Shown one piece after another: positions 1-7,847 of a stretch of DNA of 64,000 nucleotides. The translations under genes were made by a program, and so were the position numbers. Origin of the DNA: Phocaeicola abscessus CCUG 55929 (GTDB taxonomy: Bacteria > Bacteroidota > Bacteroidia > Bacteroidales > Bacteroidaceae); the NCBI RefSeq assembly GCF_000312445.1, contig NZ_HE997182.1:124001-188000 (forward strand), read 5' to 3'. The notes under the pieces are model-generated. The model worked only from the letters and a program-made list of their open reading frames with translations, did not search any database and was not told where the DNA came from. The first letter of the stretch is position 1. Each line of letters opens with the position of its first letter.

Positions 1-2
1 TG

Positions 3-218
3 AAAGAACAGGCGGACCGGACGGATACGACTCCCGACCATCACGAAACCTGCTTAAAAAAGCTGAACGTGTTGTTAGAGCAACAGATCGACCTCAGCAC
101 AGCGATCGACCAATTACTGACGGATATCGAAACGGGGCGGAAATATATGAAAGTCTACAAACAGATGAAAATGTATAACGATCCCGCCCTCAACCCGGTG
201 CTTTACGGCAAGAGATGA
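3..218 (+). CDS. DUF4254 family protein, C-terminal part (partial at window start)
   Basis: An open frame enters from the left edge and ends at a TGA, leaving 71 visible residues that finish with PVLYGKR. The segment is helical and charged and matches my memory of the C-terminus of DUF4254 proteins. In Bacteroidales these precede a GT9 glycosyltransferase and an LPS kinase, exactly the genes that follow here. The stop overlaps the next start as ATGA, so the three genes are translationally coupled. The biochemical role is unknown; a part in LPS or core assembly is inferred from context only. Confidence 0.7.
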   Translation, partial: KEQADRTDTTPDHHETCLKKLNVLLEQQIDLSTAIDQLLTDIETGRKYMKVYKQMKMYNDPALNPVLYGKR

Positions 219-1243
219 AGCTCCTCGTCATCCGCTTTTCCGCTTTGGGCGATGTAGCCATGACCGTCCCGGTGCTTTATTCGTTGGCCGACCAGTATCC
301 CGATCTCCGCATTACGATGCTGAGCAAGGATTTCGTGGCTCCTCTTTACGAAAGAATGCCTTCGAACGTACGGTTTAAAGGGATTGATCTCCGTCGGTAT
401 CAGGGGCTGGGCGGACTATACCGTTTATTCCGATTGTTGAAACAGGATCGGTTCGATGCCGTAGCCGATCTGCACGATGTCTTGCGCAGTCGGATCATAC
501 GCTTTTTCTTCCGGATCGTCGGCGTGAGAGCAGCCCATATCGACAAGGGGCGGAAGGAGAAGAGGGCGCTGGTGCGTTCCGTAAATAAACGATTGAAACA
601 GTTGCCCACTTCCTTTGAACGCTATGTGGCGGTCTTACGCAAGTTGGGATATCCGGTGGGGCTGCATTTTCGCTCTATCTACGGCGAGGAGAAAGGCGAT
701 GCTGACTTGTTCGTTTCGCTGGCCGACGTAAAGCAGAAGAAACATTGGGTAGGCATTGCCCCTTTCGCTGCGCACGCGGGGAAAGTTCTGCCGCAGGAAA
801 CGGTGAAAGAACTGATCGGACAACTGCTCCTTTCGGATGATAATCGCCTGTTCCTCTTCGGTGGGGGAGAGGAAGAGACGGCAAAGCTACACGAATGGGC
901 GGCGGACCGGCCGCAGGTAACGGTGGTGGCCGGCAAGCTCAAACTGAACGGCGAGCTCGCTTTGATGAGCTATCTGGATGTATTGGTTTCGATGGATTCG
1001 GCGAACATGCATCTGGCTTCGTTGGTGGGAATACCCGTCGTATCGGTGTGGGGAGCAACTCATCCCTATGCCGGTTTCATGGGTTGGAATCAATGCATGG
1101 CACATGCCGTGCAGGTGGATTTGCCCTGTCGCCCCTGTTCCGTCTTCGGCAATCAGCCTTGTCTGCGGAAAGATTACGCCTGCCTCCGTCGAATCTCCGT
1201 CGAAATGATCATGAGTAAAATCAATAAGATACTTGCTGGATGA
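215..1243 (+). CDS. Glycosyltransferase family 9 (heptosyltransferase-like)
   Basis: A 342-residue cytoplasmic glycosyltransferase expected to add a sugar to the LPS inner core. The N-terminus has the GT9 signature RFSALGDVAMTVP (from residue 7). The nucleotide-sugar half has DSANMHLASLVGIPVV with WGATHP close behind (about residues 262-283), the hallmark of ADP-heptose:LPS transferases. A Cys-rich tail (PCRPCSVFG, then QPCLRKDYAC) is common in Bacteroidales members. Both ends overlap neighbours by 4 nt (ATGA), so it sits in an operon with the DUF4254 gene and the kinase. The exact donor sugar cannot be read from sequence. Confidence 0.9.
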   Translation: MKLLVIRFSALGDVAMTVPVLYSLADQYPDLRITMLSKDFVAPLYERMPSNVRFKGIDLRRYQGLGGLYRLFRLLKQDRFDAVADLHDVLRSRIIRFFFRIVGVRAAHIDKGRKEKRALVRSVNKRLKQLPTSFERYVAVLRKLGYPVGLHFRSIYGEEKGDADLFVSLADVKQKKHWVGIAPFAAHAGKVLPQETVKELIGQLLLSDDNRLFLFGGGEEETAKLHEWAADRPQVTVVAGKLKLNGELALMSYLDVLVSMDSANMHLASLVGIPVVSVWGATHPYAGFMGWNQCMAHAVQVDLPCRPCSVFGNQPCLRKDYACLRRISVEMIMSKINKILAG

Positions 1244-1977
1244 AAGTCGTTATCAAACCGGAATACGAATCGGAGCGGATTTTCATCGAGCATCTTCCGC
1301 AGAATTTTGAGAAGAGAGGCACCACGATCTACGATCAGCGAAACAAGATAAAACGTTTCGATACCGCTCTCGGGGAATGGATCGTCAAGCGATACAAAGT
1401 CCCTAACCTCATGCAGCGAATGGTCTATACCTTTTTCCGGAAGACGAAAGCGGAACGGGCTTACGAGTTCGCCGACCGGTTTCGAGCGTTGGGCATTTCT
1501 ACGCCGCCGAGCATCGCCTACGTCGAAATGAAAGAAAGAGGGTTATTCAAGACGGGCTATTTGATCTGTGAAGTCTGCAACGATTCCGATTTGCGCAAAG
1601 GGTTGCGCGATCGGACGGACTTCGATAAGAAGCTGGCCGACGAGTTCGCCGCCTTCCTGGTGCGTATGCACGAGCAGGGAATACTGCACGGTGACTTGAA
1701 TTTAAGCAATGTGCTTTATCGTCGCGAAGGAGAAAGGTACCGTTTTTCCGTCATCGATATCAATCGCTCGCGTTTCAAATCCGCGTTGACCAAGAGAGAA
1801 TGCCTGCACAATTTAACTCGGTTGACTCATCGCCGGGATTTATTGGAATACATTGTTCGGAGATACGCCTCTATCCGCTGCTGGGACGTGGAAAAAGTCC
1901 TTTCCGAAGAGTTCAGGCTCTTGGAAAAATTAGAGATGAAAGGAAAGATGAAGGAAAAGGTTCGGAGATGGAAGTAG
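1240..1977 (+). CDS. Lipopolysaccharide kinase, InaA/WaaP-like
   Basis: A 245-residue protein with an aminoglycoside-phosphotransferase-like kinase fold. It likely phosphorylates Kdo or an inner-core sugar on the cytoplasmic face. The catalytic loop is visible as HGDLNLSNVLY (about residues 150-160), followed by the metal-binding segment VIDINRSRF about 15 residues later. Its start overlaps the GT9 stop by 4 nt. It is the last gene of the LPS-core operon, and the next 250 nt contain only a transposase fragment on the other strand. Substrate specificity is inferred from the family and context. Confidence 0.85.
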   Translation: MKVVIKPEYESERIFIEHLPQNFEKRGTTIYDQRNKIKRFDTALGEWIVKRYKVPNLMQRMVYTFFRKTKAERAYEFADRFRALGISTPPSIAYVEMKERGLFKTGYLICEVCNDSDLRKGLRDRTDFDKKLADEFAAFLVRMHEQGILHGDLNLSNVLYRREGERYRFSVIDINRSRFKSALTKRECLHNLTRLTHRRDLLEYIVRRYASIRCWDVEKVLSEEFRLLEKLEMKGKMKEKVRRWK

Positions 1978-2004
1978 CATGACGTATGTTCATTTATTTG
2001 AACG

Positions 2005-2124
2005 TCACCTACCTGATTTGTGAGTAATGCTGAAGTTGTGCAATCCGCAAGCAATAAGAGTTACCATATCTTTGAATACGGATTTACGATATCTAAATCG
2101 TTCTTTGCCAATACGTCCTTTTCC
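2005..2124 (-). pseudogene. Transposase C-terminal remnant (IS fragment)
   Basis: A 39-codon open stretch bounded upstream by an in-frame TAG. It reads RFRYRKSVFKDMVTLIACGL followed by HNFSITHKSGR and a stop. The pattern of Arg-rich entry, KSVFKD, then ACGLHNF close to the C-terminus is what I recall from DDE-type insertion-sequence transposases of Bacteroidales. The rest of the transposase and any terminal inverted repeats are missing. It lies between the LPS kinase and acyltransferase genes and probably marks an old insertion followed by deletion. The family assignment is from memory. Confidence 0.5.
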
Positions 2125-2225
2125 CTAACTTGCTTCTTTTGAAATTAGAGATTTTCTTCGCGAAGGGGAAAAGAGACGAATTGATAAGGGGAGAATTGAG
2201 GAGAAGAAGTAGAAATTTTACTTTC

Positions 2226-3131
2226 CTATGTCTTTTGCCGATGGATCCATTCTTCGTAGGTTCGTTTCCATCGGTTATGGCTCCACAGCCAGAAGGCCGG
2301 AGCCCGACGGATGCTCTCTTCCAAAAGTTTCGTATACCGGTCGGTCAACTCGAAGTCAGGAATCGCAGTGATGTCGTCGGCGATGAACCTGAATTCGCAG
2401 TGATAATATCCCCGTTTGACTCGTTTAACATCCGCATAATAAATCAGCGCATCTATCTTTTTCCCAATTTTCTCCGTCCCAATGAAGATAGGCGTCCGGT
2501 GATGCAGGAAGTCGATCCAATGGTGAATGCTATTCCATTTCGGGGCTTGATCGGAGATAAAGCCGACAATGCTCCGCTGCTTATCCCTTTTCAACTCGAT
2601 CACTCGTCGCAACGTTTCTTTCATGGGGATGCATTCTCCTCCGAATTGGCTGCGCAACTTAAGGAAGAGACGGTCGAACATTTTATTGTAAAGAGGATGG
2701 TAGATCTGTGCGCAATGCATCCATTTCGGAGCCCAGTAACCTAACGAAGCTATCCATTCCCAATTGCAGTAATGGCCTAAATAGATGAAACAGAAATTTT
2801 TGTGCTCGGTCTCCATCCGTTCGGCGATTTCATGGATATCGGAGAACGTCATGCGTTTCATCATGCTTTTCTTCGATATGCTGAAAAGTTTCAAAGTTTC
2901 TACCAAGTAGTCGCATAGCCAGCGATAGAACTGCCGCTCGATGACTCTGAGAGCGCTTTTATCCTTTTCGGGAAAAGATTCGGTAAGGTTTTTCCTTACT
3001 ATTTTCTTCCGATAGCCTATCAGATAGTACAAGGGGAAATAAAGCAAATCGGAAAACACGTAGAGTATCCTGAACGGAAAAAGCGAAATCAGGTATCCGA
3101 GACAATATGTTATGTAGTAGATTACTTTCAT
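2226..3131 (-). CDS. Lysophospholipid/lipid A acyltransferase (LpxL/HtrB family)
   Basis: A membrane-associated acyltransferase of about 301 residues, of the family that adds secondary acyl chains to lipid A. It has the catalytic HX4E motif as GHYCNWEW (His at about residue 120) and a hydrophobic N-terminal anchor. I chose the ATG at 3131 (MKVIYYITY). An ATG two codons upstream (3137) and a TTG at 3164 would extend the frame but add only a polar tail. It ends downstream of purN with a very short gap and is probably cotranscribed. Lipid A is the likely acceptor, given the surrounding LPS genes; ornithine-lipid synthesis is an alternative. Confidence 0.85.
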   Translation of the reverse strand: MKVIYYITYCLGYLISLFPFRILYVFSDLLYFPLYYLIGYRKKIVRKNLTESFPEKDKSALRVIERQFYRWLCDYLVETLKLFSISKKSMMKRMTFSDIHEIAERMETEHKNFCFIYLGHYCNWEWIASLGYWAPKWMHCAQIYHPLYNKMFDRLFLKLRSQFGGECIPMKETLRRVIELKRDKQRSIVGFISDQAPKWNSIHHWIDFLHHRTPIFIGTEKIGKKIDALIYYADVKRVKRGYYHCEFRFIADDITAIPDFELTDRYTKLLEESIRRAPAFWLWSHNRWKRTYEEWIHRQKT

Positions 3132-3170
3132 GTGCATAGCGATATCTGTAAACCGGATCGGCAATGAAGT

Positions 3171-3758
3171 TCACAGGGTAAGTTTATCCAAAGGCTTTCC
3201 CAATACGACCGCCTCGACGACCTGCGGATAATAGGTATGTTCCAACTGATGAACCCGTTGTGCCAGTGTCTCCGGAGTATCATCGGGCAGCACCGGGCAT
3301 TTTGCTTGGAACAAGGTCTTCCCCTCGTCGTAATTGCCGTCTATATAATGGATGGTAATGCCGCTTTCCAGGTCACCGTCCGCAATGACCGCCGCATGGA
3401 CTTTGTTTCCGTACATTCCTTTGCCTCCGTGTTTGGGCAATAGCGCCGGATGGACATTTACTATTCTATCGGGATAAGCAACCAGTATATCGTCGGGTAT
3501 TTTAAAGAGAAACCCGGCCAGAACGATAAAGTCGACTTTGCGTTCCTGCAGCATTCGCAGCGCTTTCCCATCGGAAAAGTCCGCATTGGGGACATACTGG
3601 ACCTGCACTCCGAGCGGTTCCACTCGTCGATATACACCTACATGTCGTTTGTTCGCAAAAACCGCGATGACTTCGGCTGTTTTCTTTTTCTGAAAATATC
3701 GGATCATATTCTCAGCATTTGTTCCTTCTCCGGAAGCAAGAATGGCTATTTTGATCAT
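3171..3758 (-). CDS. purN: Phosphoribosylglycinamide formyltransferase
   Basis: A 195-residue enzyme of de novo purine synthesis that transfers a formyl group from 10-formyl-THF to GAR. The N-terminus IAILASGEGTNAENMI is the Rossmann phosphate-binding region. Catalytic Asn and His are in NVHPALLPKHGG (N101, H103), and the catalytic Asp is in the HYIDGNYDEG loop (about residues 137-146). It is divergent from acpP, with about 150 nt between them. This purN / acpP-fabF-rnc arrangement is, as I recall, conserved in Bacteroidales. Confidence 0.93.
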   Translation of the reverse strand: MIKIAILASGEGTNAENMIRYFQKKKTAEVIAVFANKRHVGVYRRVEPLGVQVQYVPNADFSDGKALRMLQERKVDFIVLAGFLFKIPDDILVAYPDRIVNVHPALLPKHGGKGMYGNKVHAAVIADGDLESGITIHYIDGNYDEGKTLFQAKCPVLPDDTPETLAQRVHQLEHTYYPQVVEAVVLGKPLDKLTL

Positions 3759-3825
3759 ATTTCAATCTCTTACCTGCACAAATACTAAAAAAATGTGCAA
3801 AACTCGTTATTTATTTGCTCGAATA

Positions 3826-3857
3826 TTTGCTCATCATAAGAAATATTCATTCCTTTG
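3826..3857 (+). promoter_or_regulatory. Bacteroidota-type promoter for acpP-fabF-rnc
   Basis: TTTG at 3826-3829, 20 nt, then TTCCTTTG at 3850-3857. This fits the -33/-7 pattern TTTG-N19-21-TAnnTTTG with one mismatch in the -7 box. The inferred start site lies near 3864, giving an A/T-rich leader of about 45 nt without a Shine-Dalgarno, normal for highly expressed Bacteroidota genes. Confidence 0.6.
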
Positions 3858-3909
3858 CACCCGCAAAGAAACAAAAATAAATCAATTTATTAACTAAAAA
3901 ATTAAAGTT

Positions 3910-4155
3910 ATGTCTGAAATTGCATCAAAAGTAAAATCTATTATCGTGGATAAACTAGGTGTAGAAGAATCGGAAGTTACGAACGAAGCAAGCTTCACCA
4001 ATGACTTGGGCGCAGATTCATTGGATACGGTAGAACTGATTATGGAATTCGAGAAAGAATTCGGAATTTCTATTCCTGATGATCAGGCGGAGAAAATTGC
4101 TACGGTAGGTGACGCTATTTCCTATATTGAAGCAAACTCCAATAAAGAAGCTTAA
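3910..4155 (+). CDS. acpP: Acyl carrier protein
   Basis: An 81-residue acidic four-helix carrier that holds growing fatty acyl chains as thioesters on 4'-phosphopantetheine. The attachment serine is S37 in [10 protein letters not shown]. Length and sequence are typical of bacterial AcpP. It is followed after 20 nt by fabF and then rnc, the usual fatty-acid gene order in this phylum. The leader is A-rich (AAAAAATTAAAGTT before ATG) and lacks a classic ribosome binding site. Confidence 0.97.
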   Translation: MSEIASKVKSIIVDKLGVEESEVTNEASFTNDLGADSLDTVELIMEFEKEFGISIPDDQAEKIATVGDAISYIEANSNKEA

Positions 4156-4175
4156 TAGTTACGTAATTATTTAAG

Positions 4176-5441
4176 ATGGAATTAAAGAGAGTAGTCGTAA
4201 CAGGTCTTGGTGCGCTGACCCCTATAGGCAATCGTGTTCCCGAGTATTGGGAAAGCTTGGTGAACGGCAAGAGCGGAGCAGGACCTATTACTCATTTCGA
4301 CGTATCCAAGTTTAAGACGCAATTTGCTTGTGAAGTGAAGAATTTCGACGCTTCTGCCTATATCGATAGAAAAGAAGTGCGTAAGATGGACTTGTATACG
4401 CAGTATGCTATTGTGGCTGCCATCGAGGCGGTGACCGATGCGGGAATGGATCTGGAAAAAGAGGACAAGGATCGGATAGGGGTTATTTACGGAGTCGGTA
4501 TCGGAGGCATTTCTACTTTTGAAAACGAAGTGGAGGATTATGCGACGATTAAAGATACGATCGGGCCTCGGTTCAGTCCTTTTTTTATACCTAAGATGAT
4601 TGCCGATATCGCCTGCGGCCATATTTCGATTATGTACGGTTTTCGCGGACCCAATTTCACCACGACTTCCGCTTGCGCTTCTTCTTCGAGCGCGATTGCA
4701 GATGCATTCAATTACATTCGTTTAGGCAAGGCAAATGCGATTTTGGCAGGCGGTGCGGAGGCTGCGATCTCGCCGGTGGGAGTAGGCGGGTTTAATGCGA
4801 TGCATGCGCTGTCGACGCGCAATGACGACCCGGAACATGCTTCACGCCCATTTAGTGCATCGCGTGACGGTTTTGTCATGGGTGAAGGTGCCGGTTGTTT
4901 GGTATTGGAAGAATTGGAGCACGCCAAAGCCCGCGGAGCGAAAATATATGCGGAGATAGCCGGTGTCGGCGCTTCTGCCGACGCTTACCACATTACGGCT
5001 TCACATCCGGAAGGATTGGGAGCAAAATTGGTGATGAAAGCGGCGCTGGAGGATGCGGGAATGGTTCCGGAAGATATCGACTATATCAATGTACATGGTA
5101 CATCGACGAGCGTCGGCGACGTCTCTGAGGCAAAAGCCATTAAGGACGTATTCGGGGCGGCGGCCTACAAGTTGAATATCAGTTCCACGAAATCGATGAC
5201 GGGGCATCTACTCGGAGCGGCGGGTGCTGTCGAAGCGATTGCTTGCGTCTTGAGCGTGAAGAATGGTGTCGTCCCTCCGACGATTAATCACGCAACAGGA
5301 GATGACGACGAGCATATCGATTATAACATGAATTTTACATTCAATAAGGCTCAGAAACGCACGGTCCGCGCTGCATTAAGCAATACGTTCGGATTCGGCG
5401 GCCATAATGCATGTATAATCGTTAAAAAATGCGCTGAATAA
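4176..5441 (+). CDS. fabF: 3-oxoacyl-[acyl-carrier-protein] synthase II
   Basis: A 421-residue condensing enzyme (KAS II) that elongates acyl-ACP with malonyl-ACP in the cytoplasm. The Cys-His-His triad is visible: C167 in TTTSACASSSSA, H307 in NVHGTSTS and H344 in KSMTGHLLGAAG. The C-terminal NTFGFGGHNA loop is also present. Length matches the family. It lies 20 nt after acpP and 2 nt before rnc. Confidence 0.96.
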   Translation: MELKRVVVTGLGALTPIGNRVPEYWESLVNGKSGAGPITHFDVSKFKTQFACEVKNFDASAYIDRKEVRKMDLYTQYAIVAAIEAVTDAGMDLEKEDKDRIGVIYGVGIGGISTFENEVEDYATIKDTIGPRFSPFFIPKMIADIACGHISIMYGFRGPNFTTTSACASSSSAIADAFNYIRLGKANAILAGGAEAAISPVGVGGFNAMHALSTRNDDPEHASRPFSASRDGFVMGEGAGCLVLEELEHAKARGAKIYAEIAGVGASADAYHITASHPEGLGAKLVMKAALEDAGMVPEDIDYINVHGTSTSVGDVSEAKAIKDVFGAAAYKLNISSTKSMTGHLLGAAGAVEAIACVLSVKNGVVPPTINHATGDDDEHIDYNMNFTFNKAQKRTVRAALSNTFGFGGHNACIIVKKCAE

Positions 5442-5443
5442 TC

Positions 5444-6232
5444 GTGCATGGCAATTTATTAGATAGAATAAGACTTCTTTTTCGAAAGGATAAGGAGTCT
5501 TATATTCGTTTTTATCAAATTCTGGGCTTTTATCCCCGCCAAATTAAATTCTATGAACAAGCTTTACTCCATAAATCCTTATCTTTAAAATCGGATAAGG
5601 GACGATGGATAAACAATGAGCGTCTCGAATTCTTAGGGGATGCTGTGTTGGATGCCGTCGTCGGGGACATCGTTTACTGCAAGTTCGACGGAAAGCGAGA
5701 AGGATTCCTTACCAATACCCGTTCGAAAATCGTCCAACGGGAGACATTAAACCGACTGGCGGAGAAGATCGGCTTGGATAAACTGGTAAAATGCACGACC
5801 ATTCGACAGTCTGCGCATAACAACTACTTGCCGGGGAACGCTTTTGAAGCGATGATAGGCGCTATCTATTTAGATAGGGGCTACAAGGCCTGCAAGTATT
5901 TTATAGAACACCGTATTATCGGAATTTATATTAATTTGGACAAAATATCTTCAGAGGAAGTCAATTTCAAATCCAAATTACTGGAATGGAGCCAAAAGAA
6001 TCATTTCCTTTTAGATTTTCAACTGGTTACTCAGTCTCACGATCGACTCTATAACCCGACCTTTGAGACGGAAGTATATATCGAACAGATCGCGGCCGGC
6101 AATGGCTCCGGGTATTCCAAAAAAGAATCACAACAAAAAGCAGCGGAGATAGCATTGGAAAAACTCAAAAAAGATGCTACCCTCAAAAAACGAATAGCGG
6201 TCGCAAAAACGATTCGGGAAGGGCAAAGTTGA
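5444..6232 (+). CDS. rnc: Ribonuclease III
   Basis: A 262-residue double-stranded RNA endonuclease for rRNA and mRNA processing. The signature NNERLEFLGDAVL carries metal ligands E59, E62 and D66. The second acidic cluster is GNAFEAMIGAIYLD, with Asn where E. coli has Asp, which I recall as common in Bacteroidetes. A C-terminal dsRNA-binding domain spans about residues 170-245 (GSGYSKKESQQKAAEIALEK). Translation must start at GTG 5444, directly after the fabF stop, because no ATG occurs before the conserved region. Confidence 0.93.
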   Translation: MHGNLLDRIRLLFRKDKESYIRFYQILGFYPRQIKFYEQALLHKSLSLKSDKGRWINNERLEFLGDAVLDAVVGDIVYCKFDGKREGFLTNTRSKIVQRETLNRLAEKIGLDKLVKCTTIRQSAHNNYLPGNAFEAMIGAIYLDRGYKACKYFIEHRIIGIYINLDKISSEEVNFKSKLLEWSQKNHFLLDFQLVTQSHDRLYNPTFETEVYIEQIAAGNGSGYSKKESQQKAAEIALEKLKKDATLKKRIAVAKTIREGQS

Positions 6233-6302
6233 CTGGAAGCGTAAAGTAACGTAGAAAACTGTAAAAAAAAGTTTTTATCGATTACATTTATATAGAAAAA
6301 AT

Positions 6303-6310
6303 TACCTTTG
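6303..6310 (+). promoter_or_regulatory. Putative -7 box upstream of GH3-like gene
   Basis: TACCTTTG is an exact match to TAnnTTTG, 14 nt before the first ATG of the next gene. No clear TTTG lies 19-21 nt upstream, where the sequence is an A/T-rich run, so only the -7 half is supported. Its closeness to ATG 6324 would leave a leader of under 10 nt, which makes the second ATG at 6339 an equally plausible start. Confidence 0.4.
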
Positions 6311-6323
6311 CAAGAAGTATTGA

Positions 6324-7844
6324 ATGGAACTGGATAAAATGAATATAACGAAGTTAGTGCGTCCTTTCTTTTCCTCAAGGCTTCGAGCAATTGATTCATA
6401 TACCTCGCAAGCTGAGGCCGTTCAGCATAAAGTGTTCCGCCATTTGATTCGGGAGGCAGCTTCTACGGAATGGGGGAGAGAATACGACTATGAACATATC
6501 AAAAGTTATCAGGATTTCCAACGAGTTCCTATACAAACCTACGAGGAGATCAAAGGCTATGTAGACCGGATGAGGCAGGGGGAAAAGGATGTACTTTGGC
6601 CGGGGAAGGTGAATTGGTATGCCAAATCGTCAGGGACGACGAACGATAAAAGTAAGTTTATCCCTGTCAGCAAAGCCGGGCTCCACAATATACATTATGC
6701 CGGTGGAAGAGATGCGGTAGCGCTCTATCTCGCGCAAAATCCGCATAGCCGAATGTTCTCGGGAAAAGGATTGATTTTAGGAGGAAGCCATGATCCGGAC
6801 TGCTATGTCAAAAACAGTTCGGCGAGTGACTTGTCCGCCATATTGATCGAGCATATCAATCCGTTGGTGAATCTCTATCGTATTCCGGAAAAGAAAATAG
6901 CCTTGCTGAACGATTTTGAGAAAAAGCGGGAGCAAATTGCCCGAAGTGCGATGAATGCGCGGGTCACCAATATCTCGGGCGTTCCGTCGTGGATGTTAGC
7001 CGTCTTGAAACGCATATTGGAGCTAAAAGGAACGGACAACTTGACGGAAGTGTGGCCCGATTTGGAAGTTTTCTTCCACGGCGGGGTGGCTTTCACGCCG
7101 TATAGCGCGCAGTATAAGCAGCTCATACCGAGCGATCGGATGCATTACCTGGAGACTTACAATGCCAGCGAAGGATTCTTCGGTTTACAGAACGATTGGA
7201 CGGATCCGGCGATGTTGCTGATGATCGATTACGACGTGTTTTACGAATTTATTCCGATGGATGAATGGGAGAAAGAACAGCCGACTCCCGTCCCACTATC
7301 GGGGGTGGAAACGAATCAAAACTATGCGATGGTTATCAGCACTGCGTGCGGGTTGTGGCGGTACATGATTGGCGATACGGTGAAGTTCACCAGCAAGACC
7401 CCGTATAAATTCATCATTTCCGGAAGGACGAAACATTATATCAATGCATTCGGCGAAGAACTGATGATCGATAATGCGGAGAAAGGATTGGCGGTTGCAT
7501 GCGCCGAAACCGGCGCTCAGGTGTCGGAATATACGGCGGCTCCCGTCTTCATGGATGCGGATGCGAAGTGCAGGCATCAATGGTTGATCGAGTTTGCCGT
7601 CAGGCCTGATTCTGTGGCTCACTTCGGCGAGGCGCTCGATCGCGCGTTGCAGGAAATCAATTCGGATTACGAAGCGAAACGGTATAAGAATATGACTTTG
7701 CAACCGCCGGAGATCATGGTAGCTCGGCAGGGTCTGTTTCATGATTGGCTGAAAGCAAAAGGCAAGTTGGGCGGTCAGCATAAGGTGCCCCGTTTGAGCA
7801 ACAGTCGCGAGTATATGGATGAAATAATAACGATGAATCACTAA
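6324..7844 (+). CDS. GH3 auxin-responsive promoter family protein (adenylate-forming enzyme)
   Basis: A 506-residue protein of the GH3 superfamily. Plant members adenylate a carboxylate and transfer it to an amino acid; the substrate of Bacteroidota homologues is not known to me. Visible motifs are the ATP-binding SSGTTNDKSKFIP (about residues 102-115), YNASEGFFG (about 278) and TACGLWRYMIGDTVKF (about 342-357). No signal peptide, so it is cytoplasmic. The ATG at 6339 (MNITKLVRPFF) may be the true start. It is followed after 3 nt by a lipoprotein gene, suggesting one transcript. Confidence 0.85.
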   Translation: MELDKMNITKLVRPFFSSRLRAIDSYTSQAEAVQHKVFRHLIREAASTEWGREYDYEHIKSYQDFQRVPIQTYEEIKGYVDRMRQGEKDVLWPGKVNWYAKSSGTTNDKSKFIPVSKAGLHNIHYAGGRDAVALYLAQNPHSRMFSGKGLILGGSHDPDCYVKNSSASDLSAILIEHINPLVNLYRIPEKKIALLNDFEKKREQIARSAMNARVTNISGVPSWMLAVLKRILELKGTDNLTEVWPDLEVFFHGGVAFTPYSAQYKQLIPSDRMHYLETYNASEGFFGLQNDWTDPAMLLMIDYDVFYEFIPMDEWEKEQPTPVPLSGVETNQNYAMVISTACGLWRYMIGDTVKFTSKTPYKFIISGRTKHYINAFGEELMIDNAEKGLAVACAETGAQVSEYTAAPVFMDADAKCRHQWLIEFAVRPDSVAHFGEALDRALQEINSDYEAKRYKNMTLQPPEIMVARQGLFHDWLKAKGKLGGQHKVPRLSNSREYMDEIITMNH

Positions 7845-7847
7845 TCC

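Noticed and set aside
2130-2744. Forward frame of 204 codons
   Set aside because: It overlaps the acyltransferase gene in antisense and has no recognisable motif.
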